Below, piece after piece: positions 1 through 7,870 of a DNA stretch of 64,000 bases. The DNA is from Bryobacteraceae bacterium. GTDB taxonomy: Bacteria > Acidobacteriota > Terriglobia > Bryobacterales > Bryobacteraceae. The DNA lies in the NCBI GenBank assembly GCA_025056455.1, contig JANWVY010000005.1, forward strand, positions 310,001-374,000. The letters run 5' to 3'. A model generated the notes under the pieces. That model saw nothing but the letters and a program-made list of their open reading frames with translations, did not search any database and was not told where the DNA came from. The first letter of the stretch is position 1. Each line of letters opens with the position of its first letter. The position numbers were made by a program, and so were the translations under genes.

Positions 1-306
1 CATGTGCAGCACCACCACGATGATCATTAAGCTGGCGCCCCAGTGATGCAAGCCACGAATCAGCTTGCCTCCCGTTAGTTCATTCATGATGTACACCACG
101 CTGTTATAGGCTTCGCCGGGTGTAGGCGCGTAATTGAACGCGAGTAAAACTCCCGTAAAAACCTGCACCAGAAAGCAAAACAGCGCTACGCTCCCCAAAA
201 CCTGATGCCACCCTGCTGAGGCCGGGATGTCTTCATAGAGAAACGTTTTGATGGCAGTTTCAAGGCCGGTGCGCGACTCCAGCCAATCGATGACTCTCCG
301 CTTCAT
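1..306 (-). CDS. Cytochrome b (N-terminal part, runs off the window)
   Basis: The 102 visible residues form the start of a cytochrome b/b6-type membrane subunit of a quinol:cytochrome c oxidoreductase. An amphipathic start (MKRRVIDWLESRTG) leads into a first membrane helix around residues 36-58. A second helix begins with GLHHWGAS and ends at VVVLHM. His87 and His101 are 14 residues apart, the spacing of the paired haem b ligands of this family. The ATG lies one base after the Rieske stop codon (TGAGATG), so the two genes are almost certainly co-transcribed and translationally coupled. The gene is cut by the window edge, so a fused b6/subunit IV arrangement or extra domains cannot be judged. 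Confidence 0.9.
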   Translation of the reverse strand, partial: MKRRVIDWLESRTGLETAIKTFLYEDIPASAGWHQVLGSVALFCFLVQVFTGVLLAFNYAPTPGEAYNSVVYIMNELTGGKLIRGLHHWGASLMIIVVVLHM

Positions 307-307
307 C

Positions 308-811
308 TCAACCCTCCGACTTGCGAATCGCTCCGAGGAACAATTTATCGCCCTCAATCCGGACTTCATAGCGGTCTAGCGGTCGCGGCGCGGGCCCATC
401 GATCACGTTGCCCTCCAGGTCGAAATTCGAGGTGTGACACGGGCAGAGAAAGGTTTTTTTTCGCTCCTCCCAGCGGAAGGCGCACCCGAGATGAGTGCAT
501 TGAGGCGCAAAGGCCACCACCACTCTATCGGATTTGCGAACTACCCAGGCGGAAGTTTTTTCGCTTGACACCTTCCAGCCATCGACGCGTTTCCGCCGGA
601 ATACAAGTTCCTCCGGCACGCCGATTTGGAGCCGGCTGACGGTTCCGGCCTCCACCCACTGGTCCTGTTTTTTGGATCGTGGCGGAAACAGCAGATAGAT
701 GGCGGCCGGGGCGGCCAACCCCAGTCCAATGATCGCGCTCAACCCGTAAATTACTGTGATCTGGAACTCTCTTCGATCCAGACGGCGATTTTCAGGGTCC
801 GAAGTTTTCAT
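308..811 (-). CDS. Rieske [2Fe-2S] protein of a cytochrome bc-type complex
   Basis: A 167-residue Rieske subunit that would pass electrons from quinol to cytochrome c beside the cytochrome b encoded directly downstream. The cluster-binding boxes are complete: C105-T-H107-L-G-C110 and C123-P-C125-H126, with the usual GPAPRPL segment after box II. The N-terminus has an RRLDRREFQ segment followed by a hydrophobic stretch (residues 19-42), as in Tat-targeted membrane-anchored Rieske proteins. The open frame extends to 883, but the extra 24 residues are not typical of the family. The ATG at 811 has an AAGGA about 13 bases upstream and puts the twin arginines near the N-terminus, so it is preferred. 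The start is the uncertain point; the function is not. Confidence 0.92.
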   Translation of the reverse strand: MKTSDPENRRLDRREFQITVIYGLSAIIGLGLAAPAAIYLLFPPRSKKQDQWVEAGTVSRLQIGVPEELVFRRKRVDGWKVSSEKTSAWVVRKSDRVVVAFAPQCTHLGCAFRWEERKKTFLCPCHTSNFDLEGNVIDGPAPRPLDRYEVRIEGDKLFLGAIRKSEG

Positions 812-912
812 GGCATTATTGTAGATTCCTTGGCTTGCCGTGCATCCAAAAATGCGGTAATCAACACCATTCAGACTCCTCATAACGGTTGTGAGGTTTG
901 CAAATTCACGCG

Positions 913-921
913 TGCTATACT
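913..921 (+). promoter_or_regulatory. Extended -10 promoter for the tandem VWA genes
   Basis: TGCTATACT is a TGn plus -10 hexamer (TATACT at 916-921), about 28 bases before the ATG at 950. A GGAGG ribosome site at about 935-939 lies between them. No convincing -35 hexamer is found at 16-18 bases, as is common for extended -10 promoters. This is a motif-based prediction. Confidence 0.45.
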
Positions 922-949
922 TTGGGTAGTTTGACGGAGGGACGGTGGA

Positions 950-1975
950 ATGACTACGCGGAAAGTCTCCCTTCTTCTCGCTTCTGTTGTTCTGGCTGTC
1001 AGCGGCTCACTCGCGGAGGAGAAAGTCAAAAGCCCTGCCGATCAGGCCCAAACCGGACCTCAACCCAAGGTAGCGATTGAGCCTCGAACCAAAAAAGGCC
1101 AGGAAGCGCCTTCCCCCCAACAGGGCCGGGCAGCAAACATCCGAGTGGACTCGACTCTCGTCCTGATTCCCGTGACCGTGACGGACCCACTAAACCGCTT
1201 TGTCACTGGTCTCGATAAGGACTACTTCCGGATCCACGAAGACAATGTTGAGCAGACCATCACCCAGTTTTCGAGCGAAGATGCGCCTCTTTCTGTGGGA
1301 TTGGTGTTTGATGCGAGCGGAAGTATGTCCAACAAACTAGGCAAGGCGCGGCAAGCCGCGGCGCAATTCTTCAAAATCGCCAACCCAGAAGATGAGTTCT
1401 TCCTTGTGCAGTTCAATGATCGCGCCGAGCTGATGGTGCCTTTCACGCACAACACCGAAGAGATCCAAAACCGGCTCACGTTTACCCAAGCCAAGGGGCG
1501 CACGGCTTTACTGGACGCGGTTTACTTAGCGATCCACCAGATGAAGAAAGCGAAAAATCCCCGCAAGGCAATTCTCGTTCTTTCCGACGGCGGAGATAAT
1601 TCAAGCCGTTACACGGAAAGCGAGATTCGAAACTTGGTTCGAGAGGCCGACGTCCAGATTTATGCGATGGGAATTTTCGAACCGATTGCCTCTCGTGGAC
1701 GGACGGCGGAAGAGCTCTCCGGGCCCAGCCTGCTGAGCGAAATTGCGGAGCAGACCGGTGGGCGCCATTTCCCGATCGAGAACGTGAATGAATTGCCCGA
1801 TGTGGCGGCCAAGATTGGTATTGAATTGCGGAACCAGTATGTCTTAGGGTACGCTCCCACCAATCTTGCTCGTGACGGCAAGTATCGTCGCGTGCGAGTG
1901 AAAGTGAATCAGCCAAAAGGCTATCCCCAGTTAAGAGCTTTCTACCGAATGGGTTATTATGCCCCTACGCAATAA
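950..1975 (+). CDS. Secreted VWA-domain protein (VWFA-related acidobacterial family)
   Basis: A 341-residue exported protein with a signal peptide (MTTRKVSLLLASVVLAVSGS...) and a short charged linker. A von Willebrand factor A domain follows from about residue 68 to the end. The MIDAS metal site is intact: D121-A-S123-G-S125, with later LSDGGDN. The domain layout (an N-terminal strand region with 'VTVTDPLNRFVTGL', then VWA) matches the family annotated as 'VWFA-related acidobacterial domain', whose role is unknown; extracellular protein or ligand binding is inferred. GGAGG lies nine bases before the ATG. The next gene overlaps its end by 17 bases and encodes a paralogue, so the pair is probably a tandem duplication translated together. 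Confidence 0.9.
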   Translation: MTTRKVSLLLASVVLAVSGSLAEEKVKSPADQAQTGPQPKVAIEPRTKKGQEAPSPQQGRAANIRVDSTLVLIPVTVTDPLNRFVTGLDKDYFRIHEDNVEQTITQFSSEDAPLSVGLVFDASGSMSNKLGKARQAAAQFFKIANPEDEFFLVQFNDRAELMVPFTHNTEEIQNRLTFTQAKGRTALLDAVYLAIHQMKKAKNPRKAILVLSDGGDNSSRYTESEIRNLVREADVQIYAMGIFEPIASRGRTAEELSGPSLLSEIAEQTGGRHFPIENVNELPDVAAKIGIELRNQYVLGYAPTNLARDGKYRRVRVKVNQPKGYPQLRAFYRMGYYAPTQ

Positions 1976-2918
1976 TGGCCTCTTGCTGCTGCTTTTAACA
2001 GCGCGCTTGTTGGGTCAGCAGGAAGACTCTCCCACCTTCACGGCGGATACTCGGCTCGTGGTTTTGCATGCCAGCGTGATGGACAAAAACGGAAAGTTGC
2101 TCAACAACCTGCCGAAAGAAGCCTTTCGCGTCTTAGAGAACGGAGTTGAGCAAAAGATTCGCGATTTTAAGCGAGAAGATATTGCCGTGTCGATGGGTTT
2201 GATTATTGACAACAGCGGCAGCATGCGCGATAAGCGCCTCAAGGTGGAAGCGGCGGCTATGGCCCTAGTGAAAGCTTCCAACCCGAATGACGAAATCATG
2301 ATTGTCAACTTCAACGATGACGCCTTCCTCGATGTTCCCTTCACCAACGATCAGAAAAAATTAGAGGAGGGTTTGGCGCGCATTGATTCGCGCGGGGGCA
2401 CTGCGATGCGAGATGCGCTGAGCATGTCCATCGATGAAGTGAAGGAGAAGGGCAAACGCAACAAGAAAGTCCTGCTCGTGATTACCGATGGCAACGACAA
2501 CACGAGTCAAGTGACTTTGGAGAAGCTGATTGAAAAGGCGCACCGAGCCGAAGTCCTGATTTACTGCATTGGCCTATTAAGCGAAGAAGAGCGCCGTGAA
2601 GCGATGAAGGCGAAAAAGGCCCTGACCGCAATCGCCAACGCTTCCGGCGGCTTAGCGTTTTTCCCCAAGGATCTTGCCGAAGTAGAAAAAATCGCGCTGG
2701 ATGTCGCCTACGAAATTCGCAATCAGTTCATGATCGCCTACACACCCACCAACCAAACCATGGATGGTTCCTTCCGGCAAATCAAGGTGTTGGTGAACGC
2801 TCCTGGAAAGCCTACGGTTCGGACTCGGAGCGGCTACTACGCCACGCCCTTGCCCAAAGGGCCCGCCTCGCCTTCCTCAGCCGCGAGTCGCAACGTCGCC
2901 AATTCGTTCCGGCAATGA
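1959..2918 (+). CDS. Second secreted VWA-domain protein, paralogue of the preceding gene
   Basis: A 319-residue protein with a short hydrophobic signal sequence (NNGLLLLLLTARLLGQ) and a VWA domain with a complete MIDAS start, D84-N-S86-G-S88. The shared layout (VLHASVMDKNGKLLNNL, VLENGVEQ, ITDGNDNTS, YEIRNQFMIAYTPTN) shows it is a paralogue of the upstream gene. It begins inside the upstream gene and its stop overlaps the ATG of the following small gene, which suggests a tightly coupled three-gene transcript. The function is unknown; metal-dependent adhesion or complex assembly at the cell surface is an inference from VWA domains in general. The C-terminal 20 residues are Ser/Ala-rich and probably disordered. 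Confidence 0.88.
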   Translation: MPLRNNGLLLLLLTARLLGQQEDSPTFTADTRLVVLHASVMDKNGKLLNNLPKEAFRVLENGVEQKIRDFKREDIAVSMGLIIDNSGSMRDKRLKVEAAAMALVKASNPNDEIMIVNFNDDAFLDVPFTNDQKKLEEGLARIDSRGGTAMRDALSMSIDEVKEKGKRNKKVLLVITDGNDNTSQVTLEKLIEKAHRAEVLIYCIGLLSEEERREAMKAKKALTAIANASGGLAFFPKDLAEVEKIALDVAYEIRNQFMIAYTPTNQTMDGSFRQIKVLVNAPGKPTVRTRSGYYATPLPKGPASPSSAASRNVANSFRQ

Positions 2919-3115
2919 TAGCTTTCTTGTGGCAAGCAGCGCGGGGTTACCGTCTGAGGCCGTGGCGAAGTCCGTATCTGCGCTGGCGTATCGAAACCTA
3001 TTCGGGGCTCCACGCCGAGCGAATTGGCGCCAAGCAATTCTGGAGATTTCTTTGGGATCACCGGCAACAGCTCTGGCGCTATTTGCGCTGGGTGAGCCGG
3101 CAGCGTCGTAGTTAG
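2915..3115 (+). CDS. Small conserved-looking basic protein, unknown function
   Basis: A 66-residue frame that starts at an ATGA overlap with the second VWA gene. It is rich in Trp, Arg and Tyr (for example RGYRLRPWRSPYLRWRIETY, then AKQFWRFLWDH). The composition is not that of a random shadow frame, and the four-base overlap is typical of real coupled genes. I recall similar small proteins annotated as hypothetical in Acidobacteria but cannot check this here. No signal peptide or membrane helix is evident; the protein is strongly basic. Its last four bases overlap the 3' end of the convergent helicase gene. Confidence 0.65.
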   Translation: MIAFLWQAARGYRLRPWRSPYLRWRIETYSGLHAERIGAKQFWRFLWDHRQQLWRYLRWVSRQRRS

Positions 3116-5460
3116 GCTTTCGAGCCTGAAACAAGCTCTTCCAGGATTCTCAGGGCTGCTTGCTTGCCCCCATCCCCAATTTCGCCGACCGGTCCCACGC
3201 AACTCGGACAACCCTTCTCACACGGGCACTGTAAGATGAGATCCCTTGTGACGGCCAGCAGCTTGTCGCGAAGTTCAAACAAGGGGGTGCTGAGCCCAAT
3301 CCCACCCGGGTAGTTGTCATAAAGGAAAAGATCGGGCTCAAAGCTGGAATGGGTTTTGACAATATCCTCCGTGAGCGCGACGCCGAGATCGCGGGGATCG
3401 CACATGAGCAGGAAGGCCGCCATGGCTCGCATCGCGTTGCCCAAGGCTGTAACGCCATTTTGCTTTTGCGTGGGCGAGAGATCCGGAAATTTCGCAAGAA
3501 AAGCTTCCGGAAAATGCAGCCAGAATGCCGTTGTGTGCATTTCTTGTTCCGGCATGGAGAGCTGTCCGGCGCCCACGTTTTCCAGGGTATAGAACTTGAT
3601 TTTTTTAAAACCAACAATTTGACGGTTCACCCGGACTTCGCCATGCGCGGCAAGGGCTGTGCCTAGTGGAGCTTCGGCGAAGCGCTCGAGCTCTTTCACT
3701 TGTGTGTAATCAATCGCATCGGTGAAGTAATCGCACTCGACTTGACGCACGTAAGCCTTCCGCTGCTCGTAGTCCAGCTGCTCCACCTGGAATTGCTTTG
3801 CCTCGTGGAGATAAATCGCCTTCTCGTGGAGTTCGACAAGCGCCGCCGGAAAAGCAACCTCGGCAATCACGCGCGGCTTGCCCGTTACGTCGATCACGAC
3901 AAAGTTGTCGCTTGTTACTGAGCGCAGGCTAATGGCATCGGCGGGGTAGGTGTCTGACGTCCAGTGCCAAGCGCCAGCGGAGGGATGCAGCAAGCCCAGT
4001 TCTCCCAAAAAACGGCACAGCGGCGCCAGATCCTGGGACCCAAATTTTTCCCCGTCCTGGATTGGCAGTTCAAACGCCGCGCACTTGAGGTGATTGATGA
4101 GGATCTCCAAATTGTTCGGGTTGATATGAGCTTGTTCGGGGGATTGACGGAAGAAGTACTCCGGGTGCTCGACAATATACTGGTCGAGCGGATTGCTGGA
4201 GGCAACCAAGATTGCGAGGGATGTATTTTGCCTCCGTCCAGCGCGCCCGGCTCGCTGCCAAGTTGAGGCGATCGTCCCTGGGTAACCCGCCATCACGACA
4301 ACGTCAAGCGATCCAATGTCGATGCCGAGCTCGAGCGCATTCGTGGCCACAACGCCTCGAATCTCACCCTCACGCAGCTTCCGCTCAATCTCACGCCGTT
4401 CTCGCGGAAGATAGCCTCCACGATAGCCGCGAATGGCTCCGGGAGGCGTTAGGCCTTTCTCGCAAGCGTCTTTGAGATAGGTGACGAGTACTTCGGTGGC
4501 CAGGCGGTTGTTGGCGAAGATCAGTGTTTGCTGACCTCGCTCGATCATTTCGACGGCGATCCGCCGGGTCTCATTCAGGTAACTTCGACGGATACCGAGC
4601 TCTGCGTTGACGACTGGGGGATTGTAAAAGACAAAGTATTTTTCTCCTGATGGAGCTCCGTTGTCAGCGACGAGTTCAAAAGGTTCTTCCAATAAAGACT
4701 CAGCCAGCTGTTTGGGGTTGGCAATGGTTGCCGAGCTGCAAATTACTTGGGGTTTCGATCCGTAAAACCCACAAATGCGCTTCAACCGCCGCAAGACATT
4801 CGCAACGTGGCTGCCATAGACACCGCGATAGAAATGCAACTCATCGATAATGAGGAATTTCAGATTTTCAAAAAACTTCGCCCACTTGGTGTGGTGGGGC
4901 AAAATCCCAGCGTGCAGCATGTCAGGGTTCGTGAGAGCAACGTGGGCCCGCTCTCGAATTGACTTGCGGGCATCTTGGGGTGTGTCTCCATCGTAGGTAA
5001 AGGCGCGGATTTTGGCCCCCATCGCCTCAACCGAGCTGTGAAATTCATGAAGCTGGTCTTCGGATAGGGCCTTAGTGGGGAACAAGTAGAAGGCGCGCGC
5101 CTCGGGGTTTTCAAGCAGCGCATTCCACACGGGCAGGTTGTAGCATAAGGTTTTCCCGCTCGCCGTGGGCGTCACCACGACCACGTTGCGACCCGCAACT
5201 GCGTGGCGAAAAGTTTCCGCCTGATGGGAGTAGAGACGGCGTATACCGCGCTGTTGAAGCATTTCCGCGACGGCTGGGGCTAGCTGCTCAGGAAAGTCAA
5301 CAAGGTGGGCAGCCCGCGCCGGCTCATGGTGAACCGAGCGCACCGGGGAGTTGGGCTGGGCCATCCAATCCTGCATCCGCGCCAGGATGTGATCCAGCGT
5401 CGGCCGGTGGATCACAGCACGGGACTCGGAATCCTCAGAGGCGAATAGATCAAGATTCAC
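3112..5460 (-). CDS. mrfA: DEAD/DEAH-box helicase with C-terminal Cys cluster (MrfA/YprA family)
   Basis: A 782-residue superfamily 2 helicase. Motif I is TASGKT (residues 99-104), motif II is DELH (about residue 217), motif III is SSAT, and motif VI is QRAGRAGRR. After the two RecA-like domains comes a long C-terminal region ending with a metal-binding Cys cluster, CPCEKGCPSC (about 748-757). This is the hallmark of the DUF1998-containing helicases such as Bacillus YprA/MrfA, a 3'-5' helicase in mitomycin-type DNA repair. Length and order fit the family. It stands alone, without the MrfB exonuclease next door. The family assignment is firm; the repair role is carried over from Bacillus. Confidence 0.9.
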   Translation of the reverse strand: MNLDLFASEDSESRAVIHRPTLDHILARMQDWMAQPNSPVRSVHHEPARAAHLVDFPEQLAPAVAEMLQQRGIRRLYSHQAETFRHAVAGRNVVVVTPTASGKTLCYNLPVWNALLENPEARAFYLFPTKALSEDQLHEFHSSVEAMGAKIRAFTYDGDTPQDARKSIRERAHVALTNPDMLHAGILPHHTKWAKFFENLKFLIIDELHFYRGVYGSHVANVLRRLKRICGFYGSKPQVICSSATIANPKQLAESLLEEPFELVADNGAPSGEKYFVFYNPPVVNAELGIRRSYLNETRRIAVEMIERGQQTLIFANNRLATEVLVTYLKDACEKGLTPPGAIRGYRGGYLPRERREIERKLREGEIRGVVATNALELGIDIGSLDVVVMAGYPGTIASTWQRAGRAGRRQNTSLAILVASSNPLDQYIVEHPEYFFRQSPEQAHINPNNLEILINHLKCAAFELPIQDGEKFGSQDLAPLCRFLGELGLLHPSAGAWHWTSDTYPADAISLRSVTSDNFVVIDVTGKPRVIAEVAFPAALVELHEKAIYLHEAKQFQVEQLDYEQRKAYVRQVECDYFTDAIDYTQVKELERFAEAPLGTALAAHGEVRVNRQIVGFKKIKFYTLENVGAGQLSMPEQEMHTTAFWLHFPEAFLAKFPDLSPTQKQNGVTALGNAMRAMAAFLLMCDPRDLGVALTEDIVKTHSSFEPDLFLYDNYPGGIGLSTPLFELRDKLLAVTRDLILQCPCEKGCPSCVGPVGEIGDGGKQAALRILEELVSGSKA

Positions 5461-5600
5461 GGCAGATTCAGCAGCGGCCTAGCGTCACCCCAACCGCCCG
5501 TGGCCCCCATTTCTATAGGGTAACCCGTCTCATCGTTCGTTGCCGGGTCCTAGAACGAGGCTGGCAGAGATCTTCGCCCGTTGGATCTTGGCAGTTGAGT

Positions 5601-5921
5601 TTATGGATTCTTCATTCGAACAAACTCGAACCGTTCTACCGTGGCCGCTACACTGCCTCCACACTGTTGTCCCCGGCTGAGCCTGTCGTCCTTCCGCACC
5701 ACTTTGCCCACACAGCGAAGCCGAGCCTCCGTGGGCAGAGTGATCACAAATTCAATCGACTCCCCAACTTCAATGGCAGTATCCAAGGTGAACAACACTC
5801 CGCTTGCGCTCAGGTTGATGGTTTCGCCCCTTAAACCTACTTGCGTCGATCCCGTCCGGACGAGCTCGAACGGCAGCCGGAGCTCAAAACGCGGATTTCT
5901 GCGTTGATCGATCCAGTTCAC
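5601..5921 (-). CDS. PilZ-domain protein
   Basis: A 106-residue single-domain PilZ protein, probably a cyclic-di-GMP effector. The N-terminal RRNPRFELRLPFEL carries the arginine box (the family pattern is RxxxR). The second motif appears as NLSASG, corresponding to (D/N)xSxxG. The rest of the domain (VGESIEFVITLP, VRCVGKVVR-like segment) fits the six-stranded barrel. A GTG at 5921 is the likely start, with GAAGGG closely upstream. It has no operon partners on this strand. Such stand-alone PilZ proteins often act on motility or polysaccharide secretion, and both systems are encoded in this window, but the target is not shown. Confidence 0.85.
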   Translation of the reverse strand: MNWIDQRRNPRFELRLPFELVRTGSTQVGLRGETINLSASGVLFTLDTAIEVGESIEFVITLPTEARLRCVGKVVRKDDRLSRGQQCGGSVAATVERFEFVRMKNP

Positions 5922-6110
5922 AACCCTTCACTCTAAGTGCCTGGTTCAACCGCCGTCAAGCCGCGAGCTCAGTCTTGTTGCTGTTTGGTACTAAGATTCA
6001 GAACCAAGTTTTCCTAGTACTCTCCCAACCAGAAATCTTTCCGAAACCCAGCCGGGCGGGGCGTGCGTCTGCTTTTGCAGTGTGTGTGCTGCTAATCTGG
6101 AAAGGCAGGA

Positions 6111-6338
6111 ATGAAACGGATCCTTCGGCTTTTCAGTGGTTTTACGCTGCTCGTGGTCGGTTTCATTCTGGCCCTGCCCTTCGTGCCCGGACCGGGTGTC
6201 GCCTTGATGATTCTGGGTTTGGTGATCCTTGGTGAGGAGTTTCCGTGGGCTCGGAGAATTGTGGATTGGGGAAAAAGGAAGCTCGAATCAATCCGGCCAA
6301 GCGGTAGCCGTCAGAACAACCCGCCAGCTATGGACTAA
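6111..6338 (+). CDS. Small membrane protein, PGPGW family
   Basis: A 75-residue protein with two predicted membrane segments (about 6-23 and 29-42). Between them lies FVPGPGVALMILGL, the signature turn of the PGPGW family of small transmembrane proteins. It ends with a basic, Pro/Asn-containing tail. An AGGCAGGA sequence precedes the ATG. The function is unknown. Its 3' end lies five bases from the end of the convergent membrane glycosyltransferase gene. Confidence 0.8.
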   Translation: MKRILRLFSGFTLLVVGFILALPFVPGPGVALMILGLVILGEEFPWARRIVDWGKRKLESIRPSGSRQNNPPAMD

Positions 6339-6342
6339 CCGG

Positions 6343-7845
6343 CTAGGGGGTGGACTGAGGCTCAACTGGGAGGTAGCTCGCGAGGCGGACGCCGGTGAAG
6401 GGGTGTTCGACAACGAGTTGCAATCGCCACCGCTCCATCAAAGACCAATCCGAAGGCGTGAGCAAATAGAGGTCATAGCCAGCTGCAACCGTCGAATTTG
6501 CTGGAGGAAGCTCGAGCCAATCCAGGCGGTACAAATTCCGGTAGAAGGTAACCCCGTGGAGCAGGGGCCAGCTGGCGCTCATCCGAATCGGCCCCCGGCT
6601 TCCATAGCGCGACCGTACTTGGTGCATCAAATCCTTGGTGCTTGCGTCAAAAAGCCATTCATCGTAAAAACGCGTATTCCAGGAAATCAGGAACATCCCG
6701 ATTGCTGCTAGGGCCAGCGTCAAACCTGCCGCTTTGAGGACTCGAGGTGAAACGTCCGTGAGAGCTAGAAAGCTCAGCGTCAGGAGAGGGACATAGTAGA
6801 GTCCCGTTCTCCGCTCCGGATACAGCAAGCCAATCGAGTGGTGCAGCAGCACTTGCACCGCTGCTGTAACCAGTAACGTGGCCAGCAGCCATTTCTGCGT
6901 CACGTCAATTTTCCGCCGGGCAAAGGCAAATCCGGCGAGCACCAAACCAAGGGCGGGAAAAATCCATTTGCCGGCCAGCAAGCAGGCATTTTCCACGATG
7001 GCATGGAATGCGGTGTGCTCAAGGAGGTTTGCCGGACGCCACCAGCAAGCATAAACAAGACTAATTGGGAAGTGAATGAATTCGGTAGAACCTACGTAGA
7101 AACTCTCTCTCTTTGCTGGGAGAAGCGGGATCAGAAGGAGGGTTGAGGCGGTAACAACCCCAGGAATCACAAGGCGATTGAGCAAATGGTCAAACCGAGC
7201 CACCAATCGGCTCCGGTGTTTGCGCGCCGAACCGAGATACCAGGCCGTGAATACGAGCACGAGAACAGTCCCGGGTAGAATGACGGTTAAATTGGCGGCC
7301 GCGGCAAGCGCCAAAGCAAATCCCACGACATGCAGCCGCCACAACTCGGCAACCGACTCTTGAAACCGCAGCATATGGTAAAAGGCAAACAGCAGTAGCG
7401 CCGTTGCCATCCCATATCCGCGCGCAATCGAACAGTAATCAAGCATCAGGGGGTTGAGGGTTAGGCTGGCCACAGCAAGGAGCAAGAAAGGCCCGTCGCG
7501 GAAGAGCATCCGGCACAGCGCAAAAACGGTCCAAAAATACAGCACGCCGCCCGCAAGCGCCGGCATTCGCAAGGTAAACTCCGAGACCCCAAACGCTTGC
7601 GTCGTCAGCTTGCAAAACAAGGTGTGCAGCACGTGGTCATTGGCGTCGAAGTCGCGCCAAAGGTCTGGAATTGGAGTGACCACAGAACGGTTGTAGGTGT
7701 AGGCCTCATCTGTGGTGATGGATTGCGTGGCAGCGCGATACAGGTTGACCCCGAACAGGACCAGCAAGAGAATTTTTGCGCCGAGAAGCCAGACCGACTG
7801 CTGCATCCGCCACAACATAAAAGCAACTCGGCGAATTGACCCCAT
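6343..7845 (-). CDS. Polytopic membrane glycosyltransferase (ArnT/GT39-GT83-like)
   Basis: A 500-residue protein with about ten or more hydrophobic helices. A TTDEAYTYN segment follows the first helix. An acidic pair in the first periplasmic loop is the metal/donor-binding feature of polyprenyl-phosphate-dependent GT-C transferases such as ArnT and the protein mannosyltransferases. It probably moves a sugar from a lipid-phosphate donor to an envelope acceptor; the substrate is unknown. The open frame extends to a TTG at 7881, inside the upstream gene. I prefer the ATG at 7845 because the TTG has no visible ribosome site, but an 11-base overlap start is also possible. It follows the GHL10-type gene on the same strand, so co-transcription is likely. 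Confidence 0.72.
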   Translation of the reverse strand: MGSIRRVAFMLWRMQQSVWLLGAKILLLVLFGVNLYRAATQSITTDEAYTYNRSVVTPIPDLWRDFDANDHVLHTLFCKLTTQAFGVSEFTLRMPALAGGVLYFWTVFALCRMLFRDGPFLLLAVASLTLNPLMLDYCSIARGYGMATALLLFAFYHMLRFQESVAELWRLHVVGFALALAAAANLTVILPGTVLVLVFTAWYLGSARKHRSRLVARFDHLLNRLVIPGVVTASTLLLIPLLPAKRESFYVGSTEFIHFPISLVYACWWRPANLLEHTAFHAIVENACLLAGKWIFPALGLVLAGFAFARRKIDVTQKWLLATLLVTAAVQVLLHHSIGLLYPERRTGLYYVPLLTLSFLALTDVSPRVLKAAGLTLALAAIGMFLISWNTRFYDEWLFDASTKDLMHQVRSRYGSRGPIRMSASWPLLHGVTFYRNLYRLDWLELPPANSTVAAGYDLYLLTPSDWSLMERWRLQLVVEHPFTGVRLASYLPVEPQSTP

Positions 7846-7870
7846 CCTAGAAACGCGCGGAGCCACGACC

